From: CAXTTV01 sp964247295
Lineage (GTDB): Bacteria; Chloroflexota; Ktedonobacteria; Ktedonobacterales; Ktedonobacteraceae
Direction of reading: 5' to 3'
DNA length: 22,350 nt
Assembly: GCA_964247295.1 (NCBI GenBank)
Contig: CAXTTV010000069.1
Location: 1-22,350, forward strand
A program made the translations under genes and the position numbers. The notes under the pieces are model-generated. The model saw only the letters and a list, made by a program, of their open reading frames with translations, had not been told where the DNA came from and did no database searches. Position 1 is the first letter of the stretch. Each line of letters opens with the position of its first letter. Positions 5,780 to 13,937 of this stretch are shown here, piece after piece.

Positions 5780-7468
5780 CTATTTACGACCAAGCTTCGC
5801 CATCACAGCACCCTTCAACATCCCGATCTCCTCTACCTTGAAGACTAAAATTCCTCCCAGATAGACGACCAGGGCCGCGCCACCCGCGATCACGACGGTC
5901 AAAATCTGCCCAACCAGCGTATGCAGTGAGAAGATGGCAAACCCACTCATCGCCTGGAGCAGTCCCCAGGCCACAAGCCCCATCGCGGCTGAGGCAATAG
6001 AGATCTTGAGGATCGCTGGAAGGGTCTTCCGCATGTTTAATGAGCCGAAGAACCGCAGGAACAGGGCCAGCAAGATGATCCCATGCATGGAGATCTGCAC
6101 GGTGTTGGCGAAGGCCAGGGCCGGCATCCCAATCGTTCGGAAGGTTGGCAGCGCCACTACGGCGTATAAACCATAGCTGATAAACCCGACGATGACAGGC
6201 ACAATGGTGTTCTTACGCGCGTAGAAGGCGAACATCACCAGTTGATCCACCACCTGAAAGGGCAACTGATAGGCGTAGTTCTGGAGGGCCAGGGCAGCCA
6301 ATCCCGCGTCTTGAGCGGTATAATGGCGATGCTCAAAGATCAATGAGGTAATTGGGTGTTGCAGGATAATCAGTCCAACGGCGGCGGGAATCATCAACAG
6401 GAGCCCGAGGCGAATACCCATAAGCAGGGTCTCTTTGAAACGACTATCGTCGCCTGATGTGGCCATCTGCGAAAGGGTTGGCAGGATCGCGAAGGAGAGC
6501 GCGGTTGAAACCAGCCCTTGTGGAAACTGAACTAAGGTGGTCGCCATCTTCATGCCGGTCCAGTTGGCGGCGGGATCTCCTGGCGTATGACTCGCCAGGG
6601 TCTGGTCCAGAAAGACAAAGAATGCGCTAACCAGATAACTGGCCGCCAGCGGCGCGTACAATTTGATAATCCGGCGGATCGCCGGATGCTTGAGATCCAT
6701 GACCATCATATAGCTCAGGCCCTGCCGCCTCAGTCCCGGCAGTAGCAACCCGATTTGACAGCAGGCACCCAGAATCATTCCAACCGCCAGACCCACCCGA
6801 CCAAAGGTGGTCGCGCCAAAATATGTGGTGATGATCGCGCCAATGATGATGCCTATGTGCAACGCACCCGAGGCAAAGGCAGGCCAACCAAAATCTTTAC
6901 GGGAATAGAGGGCCGCCTGCAAGACCGCGAATGGTCCCATGATGATCAATGAGAAAATGACCACCTGCGAGAACTGGATCGTTAGAGCTTTTTCGGCTGG
7001 TTTGAAGTCACCGGTTAATACATTGCCAATAAACCAGGGGGCGACGAAGGTAAAGAGGGTCGCGACGACTACCATGACCACAAGCAGCAGGTTGACGATA
7101 CTATAGACAATTCGCCGCAGCTCCTGCTTGTTCTCGCCCTCGGCATAATCGGCGAAGGTGGGAATTAACGCCCCGCTAACGGTCCCGTTTGCCAGCAGAT
7201 CCAGAAAGGTCTGCTGGGGCGTTATCGACGCGATAAAGGGGCCGGCGATCCCTTTCCCCAGGGAGGCAACGGCGCTCTGACGCACCAGCCCCAGCAGGCT
7301 GCTACCCAGATTCCCCAGAGAGACCAGCGTCGCGGACTTAATCAATTGGCGGCGCTGACCCGACTGTTCAGGAGTACCCTCCTCGGGGATCACAGCAATG
7401 GTTTTTTGTTGTTCAGAGGCGGCTACAGGCTCCGTAACTGCGGGCAACGCGTCAGATTCGGTCTCCAT
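5780..7468 (-). CDS. murJ: MurJ/MviN lipid II flippase family membrane protein
   Basis: 562 aa, very hydrophobic, with about 14 predicted membrane segments as in the MOP-superfamily flippases. A 42-residue polar, acidic N-terminal extension precedes the first helix (IKSATLVSLGNLGSSLLGLVRQ), which carries the conserved arginine (R63) at the mouth of the cavity. The next hallmark, FLDLLANGTVSGALIPTFADY, is the family's second helix motif. MurJ moves lipid II across the cytoplasmic membrane for peptidoglycan synthesis, but paralogues can flip other undecaprenyl-linked glycans. AAGGA lies seven bases before the ATG. Being last in the cluster after a glycosyltransferase and heptose enzymes, it could be either the essential flippase or a glycan exporter; sequence alone does not decide. 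Confidence 0.9.
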   Translation of the reverse strand: METESDALPAVTEPVAASEQQKTIAVIPEEGTPEQSGQRRQLIKSATLVSLGNLGSSLLGLVRQSAVASLGKGIAGPFIASITPQQTFLDLLANGTVSGALIPTFADYAEGENKQELRRIVYSIVNLLLVVMVVVATLFTFVAPWFIGNVLTGDFKPAEKALTIQFSQVVIFSLIIMGPFAVLQAALYSRKDFGWPAFASGALHIGIIIGAIITTYFGATTFGRVGLAVGMILGACCQIGLLLPGLRRQGLSYMMVMDLKHPAIRRIIKLYAPLAASYLVSAFFVFLDQTLASHTPGDPAANWTGMKMATTLVQFPQGLVSTALSFAILPTLSQMATSGDDSRFKETLLMGIRLGLLLMIPAAVGLIILQHPITSLIFEHRHYTAQDAGLAALALQNYAYQLPFQVVDQLVMFAFYARKNTIVPVIVGFISYGLYAVVALPTFRTIGMPALAFANTVQISMHGIILLALFLRFFGSLNMRKTLPAILKISIASAAMGLVAWGLLQAMSGFAIFSLHTLVGQILTVVIAGGAALVVYLGGILVFKVEEIGMLKGAVMAKLGRK

Positions 7469-7503
7469 GCAAAAATCCTTTTCTGTTTTTCATTGAAGTA
7501 GCG

Positions 7504-7548
7504 CCGCCTTCAGTGGCGGGAGAGGGAGAACCTGGGACTGGGCCCCAG
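7504..7548 (-). terminator. Two short GC hairpins between the adenylyltransferase and murJ
   Basis: CCGCC-TTCAGT-GGCGG at 7504-7519 and CTGGG-C-CCCAG at 7538-7548 lie in the 122-bp gap. Neither has a good U-tract, so at most they attenuate transcription into murJ. Confidence 0.25.
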
Positions 7549-7590
7549 CTCTAGTCAAAGGGGGCTCGCTGCCCATTGCATCCCCGCTAA

Positions 7591-8115
7591 CTACGAAGAT
7601 TTTAAGGGCAGTTTTTGTATTTTCGCGATCAGTTCGGTTGTCGAGTGATGGGGTAGATACGGGATCAGCCGGATCTCCCCACCGTAGGCCTGGACACTCC
7701 AGCCCTCGGGCAACCGATCCAGGTCTGGCTCACCTCCCTGAGCACCTGCATAGTCCCCACCTTTCACATAGATGCGTGGCTTCAACAACTCTACCAGCGG
7801 TCCCGCCGTTGGCTCTTCAAATATGGTGATGTAGTCAATGCAAGAGAGCGCCGCGAGAATCTCCGCCCGCTCCTGCTCTGGAACCAGGGGCCGCCCCTCA
7901 CCCTTTAATCTGCGGACACCGCTATCACTGTTCAAAGCCAGAACCAGAAAGTCTCCCAGCGCACGCGCATCCTGCAAATATCGGACATGTCCCAGATGTA
8001 AAAGATCAAAGCAGCCGTTGGTAAAGACGGCACGCTTACCGCCCTCCTGACGCTGGCAGACAAGCTGCGCCAGTTCCGAGCGTTCCACTATTTTTTGTAA
8101 CGATGATATATACAT
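7591..8115 (-). CDS. rfaE2: Heptose 1-phosphate adenylyltransferase (RfaE2/HldE C-terminal type)
   Basis: 174 aa cytidylyltransferase-fold protein. NGCFDLLHLGHV (about 33-44) holds the HxGH nucleotide-binding motif, LNSDSGVRRLKGEGRP follows, KGGDY is at about 118-122, and STTELIAKI near the end is the ISTTxLI-like motif. This order matches the C-terminal half of HldE, which joins ATP to D-glycero-manno-heptose 1-phosphate to make ADP-heptose. The N-terminal about 25 residues are a short helical lead. GAGAG lies a few bases before the ATG. It is 21 bp downstream of the kinase gene and surely co-transcribed. Other nucleotidyltransferases such as glycerol-3-phosphate cytidylyltransferase share the fold, but the kinase partner favours the heptose reading. 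Confidence 0.88.
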   Translation of the reverse strand: MYISSLQKIVERSELAQLVCQRQEGGKRAVFTNGCFDLLHLGHVRYLQDARALGDFLVLALNSDSGVRRLKGEGRPLVPEQERAEILAALSCIDYITIFEEPTAGPLVELLKPRIYVKGGDYAGAQGGEPDLDRLPEGWSVQAYGGEIRLIPYLPHHSTTELIAKIQKLPLKSS

Positions 8116-8136
8116 ACTTCTCTCAATCGATTGCTT

Positions 8137-9156
8137 TTAATATACGAGGGACTGGAGCAGCTCTTCCGGCGTGTTGCTGGCACAACCCAATCGCCGCACC
8201 ACCAGAGCGGCGGCGGCGTTCGCGAGGTACGCGGCTTCAGCCATACTCGCGCCAGCCGTCAGGGCCAACGTGAAGGTTGCGGCCACAGTATCGCCAGCGC
8301 CATTGGTATCTACCACCTCACTGGAGAGCGGCAGGCGGTGGATCGGCAGATGTAGCGGCGGCTGACCGGCCTCAAACAGGCTCATACCCTCACTTCCACG
8401 GGTGATCAACACCCCTCCGGCGTTGCTTCCCTCTAAAAGGCGACGCCCGGCCTCATTCAACTGGTCCTCAGTATGAATGGTCATACCTAAAGTAAGCTCG
8501 GCCTCCGGCTGATTCGGTGTCAGAGCTGTCACGCCCTGGAAGCGAAAAAGATCTCCATGGGAGTCCGCGACAACAACCTTCCCCATCTCACGCGCGGCTG
8601 GCAGACAGGCCTCGATAATGTACGGACTGATCACTCCATTCTCATAATCGGAAAGCACGACCGCATCCACCAGCGATAGCATTTGCTTGATATATGAGAC
8701 AATCTTGCCCCGACAGGGCTCGGCGATCTCCGAGGCATCCACGCGATCCAACCGGACGATGTGTTGCTGAACAATCTGGGGGCTGCCAGCAAGAATGCGG
8801 GTCTTGGTAGAGGTCGGACGATTATGATCCGTAAACAGGCCCTCCTGGTGCATCCCCAGATCTTCAATCGCCTTGCGCAAGCGACCACCCGGTAGATCAT
8901 CGCCAACCACACCAGCCAGAAAAATCTGAGCTTCAAGCGAGCGAGCGTTGACCCCCACATTAGTAGCGCCGCCGGGAACGGTCCAGTCCTTATCCAGATC
9001 CAGAATCAGGACGGGAGCCTCGCGCGAGATCCGCGTAGGGCGGCCCAGCATATATTCATCGGCCACCATATCGCCGATCACCAGCACCCGTTTGCCAGCG
9101 AAACTGGAAGTTAATGCGCGTAAACGCGCAGAGCTGATAGTCATCGTTTCCAACAT
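8137..9156 (-). CDS. rfaE1: Heptose 7-phosphate kinase (RfaE1/HldE N-terminal type, PfkB family)
   Basis: 339 aa ribokinase-like sugar kinase. VLVIGDMVADEYMLGRPTRISREAPVL is the HldE N-terminal signature, PGGATNVGVN (61-70) is the substrate-binding PfkB motif 1, and DTNGAGDT (283-290) holds the catalytic aspartate D289 and anion hole. RfaE1 phosphorylates D-glycero-manno-heptose 7-phosphate at C1. Together with the adjacent adenylyltransferase it reproduces, as two proteins, the bifunctional HldE enzyme. The start ATG has a poor ribosome site; ATG at codon 5 is possible. It begins 12 bp after the glycosyltransferase stop, so translation may be coupled. Isomerase (gmhA) and phosphatase (gmhB) genes are not in the window. 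Confidence 0.88.
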   Translation of the reverse strand: MLETMTISSARLRALTSSFAGKRVLVIGDMVADEYMLGRPTRISREAPVLILDLDKDWTVPGGATNVGVNARSLEAQIFLAGVVGDDLPGGRLRKAIEDLGMHQEGLFTDHNRPTSTKTRILAGSPQIVQQHIVRLDRVDASEIAEPCRGKIVSYIKQMLSLVDAVVLSDYENGVISPYIIEACLPAAREMGKVVVADSHGDLFRFQGVTALTPNQPEAELTLGMTIHTEDQLNEAGRRLLEGSNAGGVLITRGSEGMSLFEAGQPPLHLPIHRLPLSSEVVDTNGAGDTVAATFTLALTAGASMAEAAYLANAAAALVVRRLGCASNTPEELLQSLVY

Positions 9157-9168
9157 CTTACTTTTATA

Positions 9169-9961
9169 TTATTTTCTACGCCCTTTTAAAGCGACTTGTA
9201 CAGCAAAAACAGGCAGAGCCAGCATCCTTCGCCAGCGCCAGGGTTCGCGATAGAGCCGATACAACCATTCAAGTCCCGACTTTTGCATCAGACGCGGAGC
9301 GCGGCGCTGCCGACCAGAAATAAAATCAAAAGCGCCACCAATCCCCACGGCCAGAGCCGCCGGGAGCTTTTGGAGATTGCGATTGATCCACAGTTCTTGA
9401 GATGGTGCGCCATAAGCTACAAATACAACATCGGCCTCCGCCGCCCGAATGCGCTCAAGGATCGCCTCCTCCTCCGAAGGATCGGGGGAACCGGCAAAGG
9501 TCCCGGCGATCTCCAAACCAGGGAAGCGCGCCTGAAGTCGGGCCGCCGTCTCTTCAGCAACGCCGGGGGCCGCGCCCAATAAATAGATCCGGTAGCCATG
9601 CGCGGCGCAGCGCTGGGAGAGAGCCGGTAAAAGATNNNNNNNNNNNCACGCGTTCAGGCACCCTCTGTCCTAAATAACGGCTGGCCCAAACAACACCCGC
9701 CCCATCTGGAAGAACCATGGAAGCATCATTAATGGCGCGGCGGAATAACGGTTGACGTTGAGCCGCCATCACAAACTCGGGATTCACCGTGACAATCTGC
9801 TGACAAACCTGCTGATTATTGGAGGCCCGGCGTACCCCGATAATCTCCACTAACCGATCCAGAGCCGCCTGCTGGGAGAGCCGATCGACCCGGATACCCA
9901 GAAGGTATAGCGAGTCTCGGCGATTCCGCTGGGGCGATGAGTCCAACTGCTGCAACTGCAT
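9169..9961 (-). CDS. WecG/TagA/CpsF family glycosyltransferase, broken only by an assembly gap
   Basis: The N-terminal part (9647-9961, 105 codons) contains the family's T/N at VTVNPEFV (about 57-63) and DGAGVVWASR (D86 region), ending VPERV. The part after the gap continues LLPALSQRCAAHGYRIYLLGAAPG, then DVVFVAYGAPSQELW, GIGGAFDFISG and the basic C-terminal tail EWLYRLYREPWRWRR. The two halves join in frame only if the gap is 10 bases rather than the 11 Ns shown; family proteins have about four residues (like TGVD) here. The protein would then be 263 aa. These enzymes transfer N-acetylmannosamine or its acid to undecaprenyl-diphosphate GlcNAc, on the cytoplasmic face of the membrane. It leads the heptose genes, pointing to a lipid-linked surface glycan. 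Confidence 0.85.
9636..9646. other. Assembly gap of 11 N
   Basis: Eleven undetermined bases inside the glycosyltransferase gene. Reading frames on the two sides differ by one, so the true length is most likely 10 or 10 plus a multiple of three. Confidence 0.95.
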
Positions 9962-10013
9962 GCTTCCTTTTGCTCCTCGTTACACACAAAATAACAATAA
10001 CCCGGCTCCCTAC

Positions 10014-10034
10014 CATCTTTGGTAACCAAAGATG
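10014..10034 (-). terminator. Hairpin just after the YlxP gene
   Basis: CATCTTTGGT-A-ACCAAAGATG, a perfect 10-bp stem one base beyond the YlxP stop. The stem is AT-rich and has no immediate U-tract (GTTATTGTTATTTT begins about 14 bases later), so it may be only a partial terminator with read-through into the glycosyltransferase. Confidence 0.45.
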
Positions 10035-10035
10035 A

Positions 10036-10326
10036 TTACCAGGAAATAATCTCTCGCTGGATATCGGTGATAGGAATATCCGGTCGCGTCTCCTCAATAT
10101 AGCGCAACACATTGTCTAAAATCTCATCGACAAGCTGGCTATCATTGGCAACACAACTATAGCCCAGCGTAAATTTCTGCCAGAGATCGTTATCCTCAAC
10201 CTCGGCGATCGCGACACTAAACCCATTGCGGACGCGAGCTAACACCGATTTCACAATCTGCCGCTTCTCTTTCAGAGAATGTACTTCGGGCAGATGCAAC
10301 GTTATTCTACTGATTCCAATAACCAT
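10036..10326 (-). CDS. ylxP: YlxP-like protein (DUF503)
   Basis: 96 aa. The opening MVIGISRITLHLPEVHSLKEKR and the following QIVKSVLARVRNGFSVAIAEVEDNDLWQKF are the hallmark of the DUF503/YlxP family, small alpha-beta proteins usually found in the nusA-infB-rbfA region of Gram-positive bacteria. The molecular function is not established; links to ribosome maturation come from that usual context. Here it is displaced and stands at the head of an envelope gene cluster. There is no Shine-Dalgarno sequence before the ATG and a TATACT box ends seven bases upstream, which would make the message leaderless. Confidence 0.88.
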   Translation of the reverse strand: MVIGISRITLHLPEVHSLKEKRQIVKSVLARVRNGFSVAIAEVEDNDLWQKFTLGYSCVANDSQLVDEILDNVLRYIEETRPDIPITDIQREIISW

Positions 10327-10332
10327 GGCCGT

Positions 10333-10338
10333 AGTATA
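10333..10338 (-). promoter_or_regulatory. Possible -10 box giving a leaderless ylxP transcript
   Basis: TATACT on the minus strand; a start seven bases downstream falls on the A of the ylxP ATG (10326). The -35 region is weak, so this rests on the -10 match and the lack of a ribosome site. Confidence 0.35.
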
Positions 10339-10414
10339 TCATGGCAGGCTGTTTGAAGCTTAGCCCATGGCCCAAAAGACTCTGTAGTGGAGTCTCGACG
10401 CTGGTTGTCATTCT

Positions 10415-10443
10415 TTGATACAATTGGCAAAGATACTTAAGAT
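10415..10443 (+). promoter_or_regulatory. Predicted promoter of upp
   Basis: TTGATA (10415-10420), 17-base spacer, TAAGAT (10438-10443). Transcription would begin near 10450, inside the longer open frame, which supports the ATG at 10485 as the real start of upp. Confidence 0.5.
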
Positions 10444-10484
10444 TGAATTTTTTTCCTCTGGAGCGCCAGATGGAGAGGAGAGAG

Positions 10485-11189
10485 ATGTCGAATATTGATA
10501 TCGAGCCACAGGATTTACCGATGCGAGGGGTGCCCCAACCGGGCCGCAATGAGGTGCTGAACCTACCACGCGTGCATATCTCACGCCATCCCGTGATGGC
10601 GGCGAAAATGACCGCGCTGCGCGACAAAAATACCGGGACCGCCGAGTTCTACCGACTAGTGAAAGAGATTGGGGCGTTGCTAGCCTATGAGGCCACCGCG
10701 AATCTGGCACTGGAAGATGTCACCATCGAAACCCCTCTTGAGGAAACAACCGGGAAACGCCTGGCCGGTGGTATCGGTGTCACACCAGTTCTACGAGCAG
10801 GTCTGGGGTTGGCCGAAGGATTCCGCGAGGTGCTTCACGATGCTCAGGTCTGGCATCTGGGGCTCCGCCGCGACGAGCGCACACTTCAAGCGATGGAATA
10901 TTATAATCGCCTCCCGCATAAAGTTGATCTTCAGGTCTGCTATGCGGTCGATCCAATGCTGGCAACTGGTGGGTCGGCGATCGACGCGATCAATGTGTTA
11001 AAGCGCCGGAATATTCCACGCCTCTCCTACGTGGGGATTATCGCCGCCCCCTACGGAGTTAAGAGGCTTGTCGAGACGCATCCCGATATCGATATTTATA
11101 TCGCGGCCCTGGATGAGAGCCTGAATGACTATGGCTATATTATGCCGGGTTTGGGAGATGCCGGCGATCGCCAGTTCGGTACCTTTTAA
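10485..11189 (+). CDS. upp: Uracil phosphoribosyltransferase
   Basis: 234 aa from ATG 10485, which follows GGAGAGGAG directly; the frame is open back to a TTG at 10443 but that codon overlaps the predicted promoter. The enzyme joins uracil to PRPP to give UMP (pyrimidine salvage). GGIGVTPVLRAGLGLAEG is the family core, AVDPMLATGGS (154-164) is the PRPP-binding loop, and GYIMPGLGDAGDRQFGT at the C-terminus is the uracil-binding signature. It is about 25 residues longer at the N-terminus than the usual enzyme of about 209 residues. The next gene starts 54 bp later on the same strand. No PyrR-type attenuator was recognised in the leader. Confidence 0.95.
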   Translation: MSNIDIEPQDLPMRGVPQPGRNEVLNLPRVHISRHPVMAAKMTALRDKNTGTAEFYRLVKEIGALLAYEATANLALEDVTIETPLEETTGKRLAGGIGVTPVLRAGLGLAEGFREVLHDAQVWHLGLRRDERTLQAMEYYNRLPHKVDLQVCYAVDPMLATGGSAIDAINVLKRRNIPRLSYVGIIAAPYGVKRLVETHPDIDIYIAALDESLNDYGYIMPGLGDAGDRQFGTF

Positions 11190-11243
11190 TCAGGAACCAG
11201 CAAAATCAATGACTATAAGATAGAGAGACAACAGGTTTTATGT

Positions 11244-11681
11244 ATGCCAACAGAACCATTGCAACCGTCTGACGCACAAAATAATGAGGGCGTGCTCCCA
11301 GATCCTATAGAAGCACCGATCCAGAGCGAGAGAAAGGACTCTGAGGAGGTTCCAACCTCTGTTCTGGGGGAGATTACCTCGGAGAGCCAGTTGCCACCGG
11401 AGGCCCAGGGCGATGTCAACGGCGGGCCACTGGGATGCTGTGTGGGCGTCACCGTAGGCATCCTTTTTAGCGTAAGTATCGCGCTCTTCGCGAGAATTTA
11501 TCCAGACACCCTCAATGGCTTCTTCCTGGCAAACCTGCGTGTCATTATGGCTTGCGCTGGCCTGCTGGGTATGGCTGTCTGTGGTCGGATTGGCTGGAGA
11601 GTGGGCAAACGTTTCTATAAGGAGTATGATCCACCAGTCGTTGAGCGTCGGCGCTATCGAAAAAAGACGCCCCGACGCTAA
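11244..11681 (+). CDS. Small two-TM membrane protein of unknown function
   Basis: 145 aa; not recognised. Residues 1-60 are polar, acidic and proline-rich, probably disordered. Two hydrophobic segments follow, about 63-86 (GCCVGVTVGILFSVSIALFA) and about 98-117 (LRVIMACAGLLGMAVCGRIG), then a strongly basic tail ending RRRYRKKTPRR. The positive-inside rule puts the C-terminus in the cytoplasm, so both ends are probably cytoplasmic. Two adjacent cysteines (65-66) begin the first helix. The ribosome site is weak. It lies downstream of upp, likely in the same transcript, and its stop is nine bases from the stop of the convergent receptor gene with no hairpin between them. Confidence 0.7.
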   Translation: MPTEPLQPSDAQNNEGVLPDPIEAPIQSERKDSEEVPTSVLGEITSESQLPPEAQGDVNGGPLGCCVGVTVGILFSVSIALFARIYPDTLNGFFLANLRVIMACAGLLGMAVCGRIGWRVGKRFYKEYDPPVVERRRYRKKTPRR

Positions 11682-11690
11682 CAAAAGCAA

Positions 11691-13442
11691 TCAGTTGGAA
11701 GGCTCGGCCAGTTGAAAAATTGACATACGCGACTGAAGCGAATCCGCTAGCTCGACCAGATGGTTCAGAGATTGCTGCATGCTTCGTGTATGTTGAGAGA
11801 TATCAGTTGTCATCCGCGAGATCTCATCTACGGAGCCTACCACTCGCTGAGAAGCCTGAAACTGATCTTGTGAGCCCGAGCAGATACCTTTCACCAGGCC
11901 TTCCATCTGCTCCATCACAATGCTAATAGCATCCAGAGCTACCCCTGTTTGCATAACCAGCTCGGTCTGAATCATCACCTTTTCGGTGTTCTGCTCGATA
12001 CTCAAAGAGACGGATGAGGTCTCATGCTGAATTGAGCGCATCTGACTTGCGATCTGTCGGGCAGCCTCGGAGCTGTTCACCGCCAGATGACGAATCTCCT
12101 GCGCGATAATCGCGAAGCCCTGCCCATGCTCACCCGCGCGGGCCGCTTCAATGGCTGCGTTCAAAGCCAACAGGTTCATCCGGGTCGTGAGATCCGTTAG
12201 CGCCGAGATTGCGGCATTAATTTCCTGCCCACTCTCTCCCAGACGCTTCATCACCCGTGCGGACTGCCGGGTGGACTCGCGGACCTCACCCATCCCCTCT
12301 ACCGCCCGGTCCACCACACTCTGTCCCTCAGTCGTCACATCCATGGCCTCAGTCGCAACCAGAGAAAGTTGGTTAGCCTTGTCTGAGACCTTCTGCATCA
12401 TCTCAGTCATATCGGTGAATGTCTCAGAGATATGCCGTACCTGGCGCTCTTGATAGTCAGTATCCTGGACTAGCAGGTCTGAACCATGCCGAACATCCTG
12501 CGTATGCTCGTCTACAGCCTGAGTCATCATCTGTACATTTGAGAGTAGCGCATTAATCTCGTCAACCATAGTATTCACGGAGTCTGTAATCGGTTGAAGC
12601 TTCTCATGACGCGTTTGTACACGCACACGCATATCACCACGTTGAAGCTTTTGAAGATCGCGCCGCAAAGATGTAATCGCCTCATCTAATTCCAGGCGCT
12701 CCCGCTCCCGCTCTTCAAAAAGCAACGAGTTATCAATGGCGATCGCGGCCTGATTAGCAAACAACTCCACCATCTCAATAGTTTCTAACGAAATCATATT
12801 TCCATCGTCAGGATTATCTAACGAGATGAACCCCATAATCTTTTTGCTGCGCAGACTCCACAGAGGAACAATAAGAGCATCCGCTGGATGCCATGCACCC
12901 GCCATAATCTCATCAGCTTCACCCTCATTATGTATCCATGGAATATCGTGAAGCTGATTTTTGACAACCTCATGTGAGATATAATAGCTCTGGCTGATCC
13001 GGTACTCTGGCCGCATCAGTCGATGCACCTGCTCTAACGTCAAGGGTCTATCTTGCAAAAATTGGACATCCTCGGGCGAGAGGCCAGTCCAGGCCATAGA
13101 AACCACGTTCCCCTTCGACTCGTCCAAAAGATTGATAGAAGCCGAGTGGAAACCCAGAGAAGTAGAGATCGACGCGATCACCTGCTGCAAAACGTCATCC
13201 AGGTGCAGCTCTATGCGTAAAATACTTCCCAATCGGATCAGTTCTTTCACTTGGGCAGCACGCATCAACGCCTCCGCTCCATTTTCTAAAGCTAGCAACT
13301 GAGATTGTTGAGCCAAATATTCTTGCCGGCTCACCTGACTCGATCCAGGTTGTGGATCGGTTAACTGCTCTGCATTAGCAGCGAAACGCAGATGAATGCG
13401 TAGTGGGATTGGCCTGCTGCTATGCGGACGATTATCTGACAT
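11691..13442 (-). CDS. Soluble GAF-HAMP-MCP sensor (methyl-accepting chemotaxis-type protein)
   Basis: 583 aa from ATG 13440-13442, preceded by GGAG at good spacing; a TTG seven codons upstream is less likely. No membrane segment is visible. In order: a short coiled lead, a GAF domain (about 76-240), a HAMP-like segment (about 255-305, LQRGDMRVRVQTRHEKLQPITDSVNTMVDEI), then a long helical signalling domain. The hairpin tip NLLALNAAIEAARAGEHGQGF (about 423-443) is the hallmark that contacts CheA/CheW. It should sense an intracellular ligand or redox/nucleotide signal through GAF. No che or flagellar genes are near, so the output partner is unknown and could be a non-motility pathway. Confidence 0.87.
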   Translation of the reverse strand: MSDNRPHSSRPIPLRIHLRFAANAEQLTDPQPGSSQVSRQEYLAQQSQLLALENGAEALMRAAQVKELIRLGSILRIELHLDDVLQQVIASISTSLGFHSASINLLDESKGNVVSMAWTGLSPEDVQFLQDRPLTLEQVHRLMRPEYRISQSYYISHEVVKNQLHDIPWIHNEGEADEIMAGAWHPADALIVPLWSLRSKKIMGFISLDNPDDGNMISLETIEMVELFANQAAIAIDNSLLFEERERERLELDEAITSLRRDLQKLQRGDMRVRVQTRHEKLQPITDSVNTMVDEINALLSNVQMMTQAVDEHTQDVRHGSDLLVQDTDYQERQVRHISETFTDMTEMMQKVSDKANQLSLVATEAMDVTTEGQSVVDRAVEGMGEVRESTRQSARVMKRLGESGQEINAAISALTDLTTRMNLLALNAAIEAARAGEHGQGFAIIAQEIRHLAVNSSEAARQIASQMRSIQHETSSVSLSIEQNTEKVMIQTELVMQTGVALDAISIVMEQMEGLVKGICSGSQDQFQASQRVVGSVDEISRMTTDISQHTRSMQQSLNHLVELADSLQSRMSIFQLAEPSN

Positions 13443-13814
13443 TAACGACTCCGTAGCCCCCAAAAATAATAATCAACTTTCTATCGAGAATAGCATATCC
13501 TCCCAACGTATACAAGTTCCCTGAACTGCACCCGGAGAGCGCACTCAGGACTATTTCATTCTAGGAAAGGAGAAAGACAAGAAATTTGGCATCCTGTGTG
13601 GATGAAATAGTATATTGTGAGGGCGAATGTCTTACATACCCATACCGGTGACGTGTGATCACATTACCACTTCAGGGACGAGTACCTGCTCTTTACCAAA
13701 GGTAGTCAATCCGCCTTATAGGAGATGAGAAGATGCCCCTGAATGACGAGAGGTGTACATCATGACAGGTAAATGAGGCCAGTAGAAACGCTCAACTGTT
13801 TTGCTCGCGACAAT
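13443..13814. other. Intergenic stretch without recognised gene
   Basis: Leader of the MCP-type gene plus spacer before the ricin-domain gene. It contains a 10-bp palindrome TGTGATCACA (13654-13663) and an AGGAGATG followed by a 10-codon open frame at about 13733; neither is convincing. Nothing else stands out. Confidence 0.6.
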
Positions 13815-13854
13815 AAGAAAGAGCGAGACTAGAATGTGAGTCTCACCCTTTCTT
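13815..13854 (-). terminator. Rho-independent-type terminator of the ricin-domain gene
   Basis: A 16-bp stem, AAGAAAGGGTGAGACT and AGTCTCGCTCTTTCTT on the minus strand, loop of eight. Two positions are G-U wobbles in minus-strand RNA but would be A-C mismatches in plus-strand RNA, so the hairpin is built for the minus transcript. It is followed by ATTGTC. Confidence 0.65.
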
Positions 13855-13937
13855 AAAACACATCAGTTGATAGAATATTACCAGTGTAGCGTTGGTATAT
13901 CAATCTTCTAAAATCATCTTTCGTTTCACTACACCAT

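Noticed and set aside
10389..10407. AGACTC/GAGTCT hairpin before upp as a pyrimidine attenuator
   Set aside because: It lies upstream of the predicted promoter, has a short stem, and lacks the PyrR binding-loop consensus.
13654..13663. TGTGATCACA palindrome resembling half-sites of a CRP/FNR operator
   Set aside because: The six-base spacer of CRP sites is absent, and it lies over 200 bases from the nearest start codon.
13733..13765. Ten-codon open frame preceded by AGGAG
   Set aside because: Too short, no conservation evidence, and no promoter seen.
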